Shown: positions 32,036 to 42,331, counted from the stretch's first letter. The stretch is DNA of 64,000 nt from Cordylochernes scorpioides (GCA_030710605.1 CP092880.1:12379639-12443638); one strand, 5' to 3'. The notes: generated from the letters alone by a model not told the origin. A program made the numbers and translations.

Positions 32036-32039
32036 TAAA

Positions 32040-33330
32040 TGACAGCATCAAAGCTATCAGAACACATACATAACTTTGATAATATTATTAATAAGGTATT
32101 CTTGTAGAACGACATTTTCGATTCCTTTCGTGTATAACTTTCTATTTTTCGTCAAAAACCTATAAATTACCTAAACCTATAAAATGTACAACGTCCTAAA
32201 ATTTTGTCCATGAGTGTATATTTCAGAGTTATTATCTAAATCCCGATATATACATTCAAAAAGGTATACACCTTCCTTGAGTTTTGTCCTTCAGTGTATC
32301 TTAAAAGGTTTTATAGTTTTTTTTAGATACCATAATACCATTCGAATTAATCAATATAAAGAGATGGCATTTTCGATTCCTTTCGTGTACAACTTTCTAT
32401 TTTTCGTTAAAAACTTATAAATTGAGGCATCTCCTATTAAATAATCTCTTCACAAATAGCCATTTCTTGATAATAAATGATATACTTGTTCCAAAAAGGT
32501 ATTATACCACAAAGCTTTAACTAGAGAATAAATTATTTATAATACAGTATAATACGGATTATGATTGTAGAACGTAATTTTAAAATTATCTCGCATGTGT
32601 TTCTTTTGAACGAAAAATCGAAATATATTTTAAGGAGAAATAACGATTATTTCTAACCTTAGGGATGAAGTATGAAATGATGAATTGTGAAAAGTAATGA
32701 TCAACGGAAAAATAAAGTGTCAATTCCTGGCCTATCCTTTCACAATTCATCCTTTCATTCTTCATCCCTGAGGTTAGAAATAATCGTTATTTCTCCTTAA
32801 AATAAATATCGATTTTTCGTTCAAAAGAAACACATGCGGGATAATTTTCAAATGTTGTTCTACAATCATAAGCCGTATTATATTGTATTATAAATAAGTT
32901 ATTCTCTAGTTTAAACTTTGTGATATAATTCTTTTTTGGAACAAGTATATCATTTATTAGCAAGAAATGGCTATTTTCGAAGAGATTATTTAAAAATTAT
33001 TTATAAGTTTTTGACGAAAAATATAGAAAGTTCTAAACTACAGGAATCGAAAATGCCATCTCTTCATATTGATTAATTCGAATGGTATTGTGGTATCTAA
33101 AAAATACTATAAAAACCTTTTAAGATACACTAAAAGACAAAACTCAAGGAACATGTACCATTTAGCATGTATATCGGGATTGAGACAATAACGCTGAAAG
33201 ATACACTCATGGATAAAACTCAAGGAACTTGTACCTTTAGCTTGTATATCTAGATTCAGACAATAACTCTGAAAGATATTACAGTGACCTTTATTGAAGA
33301 CACATGAGATAACCAAGTGTAAACAACCTC
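32040..33330. repeat. Large imperfect palindrome, arms about 500 bp
   Basis: 32204-32695 and 32737-33237 are inverted copies of each other around a short centre. The inner 150 bp of each arm is the S4 unit; the middle has 'AATGATATACTTGTTCC' and 'CGAATTAATCAATATAAAG'; the outer ends carry the roughly 90-bp repeat found at window position 1-299. A repeated outer end is reminiscent of Foldback-type elements. Confidence 0.75.
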
Positions 33331-33785
33331 TGTTTCCTTCAAAAAAAAAAAAAAAACAGACGATCGGTGTTAATTAAAGACTTTCAACCTCATAAGTTCT
33401 GTCTATGAGTGTGTATTTAGGTTCAAACCAACTTTTTAAAAAATGATATAAAGATATTTTATAATGTAATATTAACATCACCTACGCACAGAAGGTTGAA
33501 CTATACAAGAAAAACGCTCTAAAATCGAGACTAATTTCACTAATAAAGAGTGAAATAAAAATATGATACATTTTAAAAATATGCATAACTATCTTATGAT
33601 AAGTAATTGTTTTAAATTACACTTACATAACTAAAGAAATCAAGTTTGAGAGATTAAAGACGATTAAATTTACAACCCAAAAGAAGATAAAAAATAATTA
33701 AATTTAGTATATCAATCGTTTTAATAGTAAATCATTGTTAAATATATTCATTAGAATCATTATAAAAATATTCAAATCAGTTTTT
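33331..33785. other. Unassigned AT-rich sequence
   Basis: Nothing recognised apart from an A run at 33342-33357. Confidence 0.4.
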
Positions 33786-33797
33786 AGTAGGGCAATT

Positions 33798-33968
33798 TTT
33801 TTTTTTTTTTGCTTATCCCTAGTACACGTGGTACAGGCCATGATAATCATGGTGGGTAGCTAGCGACTGCTTTTTCTGTAAGCGCACCACATGTCTACAC
33901 ATGTGAAAAGCAGTTCGACTTTGCACTTACAAATGCCAGAGCCCCGTTAGTATACTATACCCTATATA
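33798..33968 (-). mobile_element. SINE S1, 5' truncated, with target duplication
   Basis: AGTAGGGCAATT (33786-33797) is matched by AGTAGGACAATT (33969-33980). The reverse 3' end 'TTGCTTATCCCTAGTACACG' is intact and the tRNA head is missing. Confidence 0.8.
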
Positions 33969-34373
33969 GTAGGACAATTTGAATATTTTAAGTGATAAAA
34001 GGATAATATATAACCTATTTCTTATCACCACAATTGTTATTAAATTTTATGGTGTTTATCTTCATTTCGACTATAAGATCTACCTAGATGAATATGTGTA
34101 TGTCAAACTTGCTTTATTTGAATATGAATAAAGCTTTTTCATTATTTTCATCAATAAGAGAATTAAGTGTATTAAAAAGGTATAATCTCTGTTCCACTTT
34201 TTGCATTAAGAACCTAAAGTCATTCTAGAATTAGGAATTTTATAGAAAATTCATATGAAAGAATGTGGAAGAACAACTTTAATCGAAAGATTATCTAAAT
34301 TTCAATAAAAAAAAACTTAAATGATATACAATTAGCGCTGTTATAAAAGGAAAACAGACCAATACAATAATAC

Positions 34374-34440
34374 AGCGGTATGATAGATTAAACTGGCCAA
34401 ACCGTTGGGAGGGTTTATCAATGATAAGCCAAGCCCTCCC
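34374..34440 (+). ncRNA. Permuted hammerhead-like motif, stems covary, core lost
   Basis: Stem I is TGATA/TATCA against TGGTG/CACCA in the standard copy: two complete compensatory base-pair changes. Stem III stays paired (AGCGGT with ACCGTT, one G-U pair) and the extra GGGAGGG helix is intact. The core has changed (ATGATAA; CAA in place of GAA), so cleavage is not expected. Pairing outlived, or changed before, the catalytic core. Confidence 0.6.
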
Positions 34441-34540
34441 ATTATTTTACCATTGCAGTAAGGGCAGTAGAAAATTGATTCATTTTGAAAATAAAAAACA
34501 TGCGCGACAAATATAGTTGTATTTTCTTATAAAAATAAAA
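34374..34540 (+). mobile_element. Hh3 element, diverged copy
   Basis: The 67-nt block (34374-34440) aligns without gaps to the standard block despite many substitutions. 'TTGCAGTAAGGGCAGTAGAA' follows. Confidence 0.75.
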
Positions 34541-34754
34541 ACACATTATCAATTATATAAGTTTTATAAAATCCCTTTTTTAAAATGTTATCTTGAGAAT
34601 ATACTATATAAAGCCCTAATTGATTTTTAAAATACAAAACCAAAATATAATATTCATCTATTTTAATTTTAACACTCTTGACTCCTTCTCTTATACTAAT
34701 TTTCTTTCATATATTATAAATATATCTCTACATTATTATATATTAGATAGTAAA

Positions 34755-35035
34755 AAGGCATATATTGGATTTAATAAAAGATTTATTCGCCAATATTTCG
34801 GCTGGCTGAGCGTCAACCTTTATCAAGGCATTACATTTTTGTATACACAACCTCAACGCCGCATAGTGTTATAATATCACAGTTGAGATCATTTAAAATA
34901 CAAATTAGGTGGTGGAAAATTTGTGCATTTGTGTATACAAAAATGTAATGCCTCGATAATGGTTAACATTCAGACAGCCGAAATATTGGCAAATAAATCT
35001 TTTATTCAATCCGATATATGCCTTTTTATTATCTA
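34755..35035. mobile_element. Fb4 foldback element, most complete copy
   Basis: Terminal inverted repeats 'AAAAAGGCATATATTGGAT' and 'ATCCGATATATGCCTTTTT' extend into about 90-bp arms. Each arm has 'GCCTTGATAAAGGTTG' (or a variant), CAGCC and GAAATATTGGC; the centre is about 110 bp. Confidence 0.75.
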
Positions 35036-35039
35036 ATGA

Positions 35040-35395
35040 TTTAAAAATGGATTGATCTACTTTCAAAACAATTATTATATATTGTTAACCTAAGTTATAT
35101 CTATTTTTCATATTGTATATCTGTTCACACATCAATATTTGCACTTCCATGATGAGAAAGGAAGTGTGCAAAGTTGTGTAAAGACCAAAAGTGAAATCTA
35201 ACGAGATATAAATGAATGTTTTCAACACTTCACAATTCTAGCAATTACCTCTAGTAGATTAATGGTATGTGTAGCCTTCTGAAATTACAACATCATTTCT
35301 ACATCAATCTACAGGGAACTGCTTTCTCCTCAATTACATTTGTTACTTACACACACTCATCAGTATGGTTGTGCTAATGCCTTAATAGAAGTACG
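35040..35395. other. Unassigned sequence
   Basis: No feature found. Confidence 0.4.
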
Positions 35396-35399
35396 TATT

Positions 35400-35838
35400 T
35401 ATAAGTGTTATCAGGGATTCAGAAATTCATTCACCTTTGGTTAAAAGAAACGTTATTGGCCAAATACCCTTTCTTGATTATTCAAGAAAAGCTAACCACG
35501 GACGCGTTTCGGGCTGTTGGCCCTCATCAGCGTGGTGCAAGCTGTACCTCAACGATCAAAAAACAGGTCATTCAGACATCCTGAAAAATCATGAAACGGG
35601 TAGTTAAGGCCAGAATTGCGCGAAATCGCGACACAATATGAAAAAAAAAGTACAAATGTGATATTGTACTGGGATAAGGTGCATAAATTAAGAAAAAGGC
35701 ATCTCCTTATCATGCAACTGAAAGTTGCTGAGGGCTTGCGCCATCTATCGGAATAAATATCAACTATTCTCGTTGATTTTTAATTATTCCAGAATCGGCC
35801 AAATACCCATTCTTGATTAATCAATAAAAGCTAACCAC
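35400..35838 (-). mobile_element. Hh1 element: one unit plus a partial repeat ending at the cleavage site
   Basis: 'GGCCAAATACCC' to 'AAGCTAACCAC' occurs at about 35457-35499 and again at 35797-35838, 340 bp apart. The right copy stops at CCAC, one base short of the point where the ribozyme at 35495-35536 would cut. On the transcribed minus strand this means the inserted RNA began at a ribozyme-generated 5' end. Confidence 0.8.
35495..35536 (-). ncRNA. Hammerhead ribozyme, type I, complete (Hh1)
   Basis: Minus strand: ACCACG; CTGATGA; GGGC, loop CAACA, GCCC; GAA; stem III AC, loop GC, GT; cleavage nucleotide C; CGTGGT. Stem I 6 bp, stem II 4 bp, stem III 2 bp, all perfect; GUC cleavage triplet. 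Fully consistent with an active minimal hammerhead. Confidence 0.9.
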
Positions 35839-35839
35839 T

Positions 35840-36187
35840 AATTTATATGCATGTAAATTATCTTGTTCTTTTCAACCATACAAAACTATAGCAAGCTAGA
35901 CATATATAGTATTATTCCTATTCAGAACATTTACTCATTTTCTTTATTTTACATTTCATAGAGTAATTTAGTTTTTATTTAATTAAAGAAAAAAAAACAT
36001 AATTGGATTATAACAATTACAACTTCTTTTTTCAGCTGTTACAGTACTCATAGGAGAATTTCCCTTCAAAACTTGTATAATATCTTTTTATTACAAAACA
36101 CGCGATATATTCTATGTAAATATTGGTGTTTAAATGTTTAAACTAGTTTATGTACATAGTTTCAATATACAAATTATTTATAGTTTT

Positions 36188-36227
<40 letters not shown>

Positions 36228-36984
36228 AGTTATTCAAATTTATATTTTAGAGCAAACTTGTACCATATGCTTTTTCGAATTTTGTTCGTGGTATATTATT
36301 GATAAGTTTCTTTTATAGGGTGACGATTAATAGTGAAAGTTAATTTATAAGAAATTGCACTTTATATTTAGATATCTTTAAAAGAAAAATAATAGATACG
36401 AAATTTTATACTACTATAATTATTTTATTATTTCACAATTCTTGTACACATACACATTATAAACAAAGCCTTTAATAATGCTGATATACATTCAATTATC
36501 TCAAATCAAAACGGAGTAAAGTGATAATATAATATATAACTGATATATTATCTTAAACAAAACAGATCAGATCAATTGTCACGGCAGAGAAGATATAAAT
36601 ATTCTAAAAGTATAAGTTAAAAAACATTCTATTAATAAAATCTATAGAATGCAAAAAAAACGTGATAATATATTTACAAGTGATAATTATTTATTAAGTT
36701 GACAGCCAGTAGGTTCAGGGAGCCACGTACAGAAGTCACCAACTACCCTCTTCTTGGTTTTATCTACAATGTCAGTGGAATTACTGAGGTGGGCAGATTT
36801 ATTTCTTGGGATATTTTCTAGGGATGTTGTACTTAGGTTGGTGATCTCTAGGAGGGTGGCCATCAGGAATCTTTGGTATTGGAAGGTTGGGCAGAGAGGT
36901 GAAGTGGTCCATGGTTTGGTCTACAAGAGATAATCTACAAGAATTGTAAGGGATAGTGACGTAGCTAAATATTTTAGTTAATAT
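35840..36984. other. Unassigned AT-rich sequence with a (GA)n tract
   Basis: (GA)n microsatellite at about 36188-36222; otherwise no feature apart from short AT repeats. Confidence 0.45.
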
Positions 36985-37300
36985 AAAATGAAAGGATTTA
37001 AAAGCACGAATGTTTCTTTTATACATAATACAAACTTCTACTGTCCTTACTGCGATGAAAAATATATTGGGAGGGCTTGGCTCATCAGTGGTGAACCCTC
37101 CTAGCGGTTTCGCCAATTTAATCCACCAGACCGCTTCTCAGAGCTCTAATACTGGACAATTCTGCTCATATACGCAGCACTGAAGGGTGGAATCTCAGAA
37201 ATGGGTTTCAAGAAGACTATGGACATAAGCTTATAGGACAATAGAATTACATTCAAATATTTGCATCGAGCAATGCTCTTCCGCAAACAATAAATACAAT
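36985..37300 (-). mobile_element. Hh3 element, near-complete
   Basis: Runs from 'AAATGAAAGGATTTAAAAG' through 'CTTCTACTGTCCTTACTGCG', the intact 67-nt block, 'CAGAGCTCTAATACTG', 'ACTATGGACATAAGC' and 'TTGCATCGAGCAATGC'. The full unit is about 340 bp. Confidence 0.8.
37069..37135 (-). ncRNA. Permuted (reverse-order) hammerhead-like ribozyme motif, intact
   Basis: Minus-strand order: strand 3, AGCGGT then C then TGGTG; 7-nt linker GATTAAA; strand 2, TTGGC then GAA then ACCGCT; helix strand GGAGGG; strand 1, CACCA then CTGATGA then GCCAA; helix strand CCCTCC. Hammerhead pairing is complete: stem I CACCA/TGGTG, stem II GCCAA/TTGGC, stem III ACCGCT/AGCGGT, with all core bases and a GUC site. But the strands follow 3-2-1 instead of 1-2-3, so stems I and II are joined at their far ends and the fold is a pseudoknot with an extra helix. 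Catalysis is inferred only. Confidence 0.65.
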
Positions 37301-37304
37301 ATTA

Positions 37305-38500
37305 TAATGTACTCTGACAAAATAATTATCAATAAAAATATTTTGTAACTAATTTTTACAATGACTAAATTAATAGTTTCAATATTTTAAGATATAATAT
37401 TGTTATATCATGTCATGATGCATCAATATATATATATGAAATAAGTAGAAGTTCTGGTAAGCCTTGTGTAGAGAATCCTGTCGATTAACTTTGTGATGAT
37501 GAAGTGTCGACTCTCGCTATACTGTGTTAACCGAGAGGAACAGTCAGGATGTAGAGTTTTCCAGTACCTCTCTGCACCTTGGAAGACCTTTAAAAGTTCT
37601 CACAAAATACAGGCAGTCGTGGTCGAGGCAGAATGGAAAGCTTGGGAATGTCCACACAAAAAAACGAAGACACAATTGCACTAAGAAAGTTCCGTTAACA
37701 GATAAAAGTTGAGCTAGGAGCGAAAGATGAAGAGTTCTTACTAACTACATGTTAGTTGAGATCGACATAAGGTACGACCGACGCGGGTTTGCACTGAGGG
37801 TGAACTAAACTGTCAAGTCACTGTAAAGTGATTGTATTTATAGGTTAAAGACGGGGGCCTTATGCGCCAGGGGCGTTTCTGAGAAAAAGGGGGCCTTTAC
37901 CTGTCACCAGGTGTGAGAGGGGGCTTTGCATTCCACCAGCTGTGAACAGTGTGGGTGGTCTTGTTGTGGGAATTGTAAATCTATCTGATTTTGACGTTAT
38001 GACTTCCATCTCTTGCTTAGCTCAACTCTTAAATCTATTAAAGATTTTTATTTATTTATCCTGTTTGTACAAATTACATTACATATGATGATGTAAAGAC
38101 ACATGTCAATAATACGTATAATCATTTACAGATGTTTTTCTATTATACAACATTAAATCTTATTATAAGTTATATACACAATATGGGGTTGTTGGTTTAA
38201 ATTACCATATATATATGAAGTAGGACACCAGACATCTATGCAGTAATCCTGGAAGTGGTACTTGGCAGTTCGCAGAGGTCCTTGATGGCTGAAGAGATAG
38301 CGAGAGGACAAAGGGAAGTCCGAGATATATGGGCGAGGTCACGGCAAGGGATCTTTCACCACTTCCAATCTCCAGTCGAATGCCGTGTTCTTGAGACATC
38401 TTCTCTTTCTAGGCCTCGATTCCTAGCAGCTACTCACAATCTGTAGGAATAACCGATATTGAACATGAAGTAGGCCAATTAGGGATCTTTACTAATGAAA
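37305..38500. other. Unassigned sequence
   Basis: GC-richer patches at 37490-37960 and 38220-38450 give overlapping short frames on both strands; none is recognised, and no splice pattern is evident. Confidence 0.3.
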
Positions 38501-39110
38501 AGGCGAATGTCGCTCTTGCATAGAGGCAGCAGTTGTAAAATATGGATCCAGAAGGATGTAAATAAAGACAGATCAAGGTTGATTCTTGTACTTATTCCAG
38601 GCGGGAATTGCCTCTAAGGTAAAAAAAATCCAAATTTTGCACAGAGGCTGCAATTGTAAACCACATTGGAGTATAAGTCCAGACTGATATGAATGTACAG
38701 ATCAAGGTCGATTCTTGTATTTATTCCAGACGGGGATTGTCTCTAAGGTAAAAAAAAAAGCCAAATTTTGCACAGAGGCTGTAATTGTAAACCACATTGG
38801 AGTATAAGTCCAGACTGATGTGAATGTAGAGATCAAGGTCGATTTTTATATTGATTCAAGGCGGTGATTGCTGCTAAGTTAAAAGCACATTCCAAATCTT
38901 GCACGGAGAATGCAATTGTGAAATTTATTGGAATACATGTCCAGACGGATGTAAATTAACACAGATAAAGACCAATTCTTATATTGATTCTAAGCGGGGA
39001 TTGCCAATAATGTAAAAGCAAATTCCAAATTTTGCACGGAGGCTGCAATCGTTAAATTCAGTGGAATACAGGAACAGACGAGTGTAAATTAACTAAACAA
39101 GATCGATAAA
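38500..39110 (+). repeat. Degenerate tandem repeat, about 127-bp unit, five copies
   Basis: Each unit has 'TTTTGCACAGAGGCTG', 'CAATTGTAAA', 'AGATCAAGGTCGATTC' and 'CTCTAAGGTAAAA'. Divergence increases to the right. Confidence 0.8.
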
Positions 39111-39284
39111 AAGAGTGAAAATGCAAAAATCTCAAGAATTTTTTTTGTTTATATTATTTCAACGTAAAGAACTAATTTTCTTTTGAACTCCCCTTAAATA
39201 TAAAAGTTACAAGAGATTGAAGTAAGCATCAAGTGACATTTTATTCCCATCAAAGTGCAAATAGAGAGACATGGAAGGATATGA

Positions 39285-39900
39285 TGTATTGATAGATTTA
39301 TTTACAATATTTATTTACAAAAGAAAGATCTCTGAATGAATAGAAGAAAGGGTATATCACTATGAAAACATTAAATGAGGTTAGAAAATCACGAAAAGGA
39401 TTCTAATATATAGTTCTACATTTCCTATAAAAGATCATTAGATATTATCTATTATTTCGTCTATTGTCACAAACATCTTTGTTAACTATCTTAAGACAAA
39501 CGTGGTAGAGGCTATGATAAATCATTTTGAGTAAAAGGCGACTGCCTTTTACCGTAAAAGGACAACATGTCTACATATTTTATTGAAAATAGAGAGGCAA
39601 GATAGCATATGAGGTATATAAATAGATTTATTTACAAGATATGCGAATATTTACTTACAAAAGAGAAAGGTCTAAAGAATAGAAGAAAGCGGATATCGCT
39701 ATGAAACTATTAAATGAGGTGAAAATCAGGGAAAAAAATATAATTCATTATTCTATAATTCCAATAAGATATAATTTGATATTATCTATTATTTAGTCTA
39801 TTATCGCATACAACTTTGTTACCTATTTAAGATTAAGAGGCCATGATAAATCATGTTGGGTAGAAAGCGACTGTATTTTACCATAAGAGAACTACATGTG
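39285..39900 (-). repeat. Tandem duplication of about 330 bp including SINE S1 tails
   Basis: 'TAGATTTATTTACAA', 'TGAATAGAAGAAAGG', 'AAATGAGGTTAGAAAATC' and 'ATATTATCTATTATTT' are repeated in the same order at 39615 onward. Both copies run into a diverged S1 3' end ('GGCTATGATAAATCA'). The S1 insertion predates the duplication. Confidence 0.7.
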
Positions 39901-40075
39901 AAAACAACAGTTTATCTTTAGCTTTTACAAGTAGCCATATCCCTGTTTGGTCACTGCACTCACTGGTAGGATTGGACTTGTGCAAGAATAGGAGGCCATT
40001 AAAGAAAGAAAAACTGCCCAAGCGGGATTCGATCTCAGGACATAGTGGTCAAATATCGACATTGTGTCCACTCTT
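39830..40075 (-). mobile_element. SINE S1, old full-length copy
   Basis: Includes the tRNA-like head in reverse ('GCGGGATTCGATCTCAGG', 'GTCCACTCTTCC') and the body 'GGTCACTGCACTCACTGG'; strongly mutated. Confidence 0.65.
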
Positions 40076-40149
40076 CCATTAACCTCCTATTATATTACAG
40101 TTACACAGAAATAGGTAATATTGAAAGAGGTACTCTATATTAAATGTGG

Positions 40150-40360
40150 AAAAATAATAACCACCCTGACGAGAGCCAACAGCACGAAACGCGTTCGTAG
40201 TTGGTTTTTCTTGATTTATAAAGAAAATGGGTTGGATAAATATAAGGGAACAGGCTAAATCAACGTTTAGTTAATTTTTGTTCCACTAGATGGTGCTCTG
40301 CCATGTAAAAAACTCATGTGCTCGTTGTCAGCATATGCCTTCTTTGATTCTTCATTAAAT
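40150..40360 (+). mobile_element. Hh1 element beginning at the ribozyme
   Basis: Starts in the stem I region. The hammerhead (40159-40204) has CTGACGA and GAAA but mismatches in stems I and II. Then come 'GAAAATGGGTTGGATAAAT' and the Hh1 end 'GTCAGCATATGCC'. Confidence 0.7.
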
Positions 40361-40452
40361 ATACTTTTATTTCATGAGGCTCATTTTAGTTTTAAGTCGA
40401 TTTTTTTTATTAAAGCTCTATTATGACGAGCATCGTGTTTATCAAAGGAACT

Positions 40453-40627
40453 TGTTCCAAAATCACTTTATTAGGTACCGCTCAAAAAGAGCAACTTAGT
40501 TTATGTTATTTGTAACAATGAATAATATGTGAAGGTTATTCACATATTAAACAAAATGTTAACGTGGGAGTTCGGTTCATGGCGGTCGGGAATCGAGGGT
40601 GTTACCCACTTGTCCACCGACTCTTTC
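40453..40627 (-). mobile_element. tRNA-derived SINE S2 with 12-bp target duplication
   Basis: ATCAAAGGAACT at 40441-40452 and 40628-40639 is exact. Full-length reverse copy from 'AGTCGGTGGACAAGTGGGTA' to the AATAAAG-type 3' end. Confidence 0.88.
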
Positions 40628-40669
40628 ATCAAAGGAACTCGATAAAATAACGTAAACATAAAGTAATTC

Positions 40670-41030
40670 ATATAAAATGGAAGGATTTAAAAGTACGAAT
40701 GTTTCTTTTATACATAATACAAACTTCTACTGCCCTTACTGCGATGAAAAAATATATTGGGAGTGGTGAACCCTCCCAGCGGTTTCGTCAATTTAATCCA
40801 CCAGACCGCTTCTCAGAGCTCTAATACTGTATTGGACGATTCTGCATATATACGCAGCACTGAAGGGTGGAATCACAGAAATGGTTTTCAAGAAAACTAT
40901 GGACATAAGCTTATAGGACAGTAGAATTACATTCAAATATTTGCATCGAGCGCAATGCTCTTCCTCAAACAATAAAGACAAGGTCAGTTAGCATAAATTA
41001 ACACAAAGCAATAACGCGCCATCTCTCTCT
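40670..41030 (-). mobile_element. Hh3 element with the ribozyme block deleted in part
   Basis: All landmarks of the family to the 'AACGCGCCATCT' end, but strand 1 is removed (GGGAG joins TGGTGAACC). The U6 copy follows at its end. Confidence 0.75.
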
Positions 41031-41040
41031 CTCTCTCGCT

Positions 41041-41137
41041 ACACGCTTGTTCGGCGGTACATATACTAAAATAGGAACGATACAGAGAAGATTAGCATGG
41101 CCCCTGCGCAAGGATGACACGCAAAATCGTGAAGCGT

Positions 41138-41139
<2 letters not shown>
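41041..41139 (+). pseudogene. U6: U6 snRNA retropseudogene
   Basis: 'CGGTACATATACTAAAAT', 'GATACAGAGAAGATTAGC', 'CCTGCGCAAGGATGACACGC' and 'TCGTGAAGCGTTC' match the nearly invariant spliceosomal U6 RNA. It is flanked on both sides by CT repeats, probably a target duplication of a (CT)n tract, and has no upstream U6 promoter elements. It ends before the oligo-U tail. A retrocopy, not a working gene. Confidence 0.85.
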
Positions 41140-41144
<5 letters not shown>

Positions 41145-41173
<29 letters not shown>

Positions 41174-41814
41174 ATGAAAGGATATATGTATAGATGGCGC
41201 GTTATTGCTTTGTGATAAAGTAATACGTGTAAAATCCAGAATAAAACTACTGAAATAACATAGTACGTTCTGTAGATTTCAATATATTCCATACGTAGAG
41301 CTTAAAACCGTATAACTGCCGTATCAACAGTTTAGTGATGACTTTGGACACTAGGGGCGAGTTTATTGTTTGAGCAAACTCCAGGTGAATTCAACGGGAG
41401 TCAACATTTAGATGGGGAATAAGTGAAAAAAACATTGTTTTTCTTTTCAATACACTTTAAAATATATTGATGTCGTTGTGTTTGGTGTTTCTTTTAACAG
41501 CTTTCTTTTAGTGTCCACTAAACAGTTTATATATATAGATAGAAAATTGTATTTGTCCTGTGTGTGTTTTTTAAATTTATATTTTCTGCAAGTTCATTCG
41601 TGGTATTTATAACTCATATAGAGCATTTAGAAAATAGAGTGATAGTATGACATATATTTGAAATATGTTAGGAATATGACCCAAGTACAATTCCAGATTT
41701 GCCTCGCTCTCTCCCGAGTACATTTTACTAACTTTACGTAGAATAAAAACTTGTTCTTTTTATTCTATTGTTGTGTATGTTTGTTTTTGCGTGAGTGTGC
41801 GTGTGAAAATAAAA
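41145..41814. other. Unassigned sequence
   Basis: Begins with a CT/AT microsatellite and an Hh3 end fragment (to about 41220); nothing else recognised. Confidence 0.4.
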
Positions 41815-42330
41815 TAAATCAAAAAGGTCAGGTGTTGATATTAAAACCAAAAGAGACATACCCCAAACGCTCACATGAACATTTTAAAAAGCAGAGCGCC
41901 ATCTAGTGGAACAAAAATCAACTAAATATTAAATTCAGGCTTATACTATATTTGACCAACCCACTTCTTACACGCTTGTTCGGCGGTACATGTGCTAAAA
42001 TTGGAGCGATACAGAGAGGATTAGCGTGGCCCCTGCGCAAGGATGACACGCGGTATCGTGAAGCGTTCCAACCCACTTCTTGATGAATCAAGAAAAGCCG
42101 ACCACGAACGCGTTTCGGGCTGTTGGCCCACGTCAGCGTAGTGCATGCTGCTCACATGAACAGCGTATTTATACAAATTTGACCTTAAATGCCTATTTTT
42201 GATTTCTGAAGAAGCCTCTTGGATCAATATTTTGACGTTGAGATATATATGGAACAAAATTAAATTAACGTTTAGTTGATTTTTGTTCCACTAGATGGTG
42301 CTCAGCCATGTGAGCGCTCAGGATATATCT
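41815..42330. mobile_element. Hh1 foldback element interrupted by a U6 copy
   Basis: The left half (41815-41969) has 'AGAGCGCCATCTAGTGG'. The right half resumes at 42070 with the hammerhead (42101-42142, minus) and ends with an inverted end copy ('TCCACTAGATGGTGCTC'). The ribozyme has perfect stem II, but CTGACGA is CTGACGT, so it should be inactive. Confidence 0.8.
41970..42069 (+). pseudogene. U6: U6 snRNA retropseudogene with 12-bp target duplication
   Basis: AACCCACTTCTT at 41958-41969 and 42070-42081 is exact. The U6 sequence is full length to GCGTTCC with several substitutions (for example GCGTGG in place of GCATGG). It shows LINE-mediated retrotransposition of a pol III RNA into an Hh1 element. 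Confidence 0.92.
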
Positions 42331-42331
42331 A

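Noticed and set aside
35340-35380. CTGATGA on the minus strand (ACACTCATCAGTATG)
   Set aside because: No GAAA or pairing stems follow.
37069-37135. Explaining Hh3 as an ordinary circular permutation across tandem units
   Set aside because: Tandem joining gives 3-2-1-3-2-1; the usual 1-2-3 order never appears within two units.
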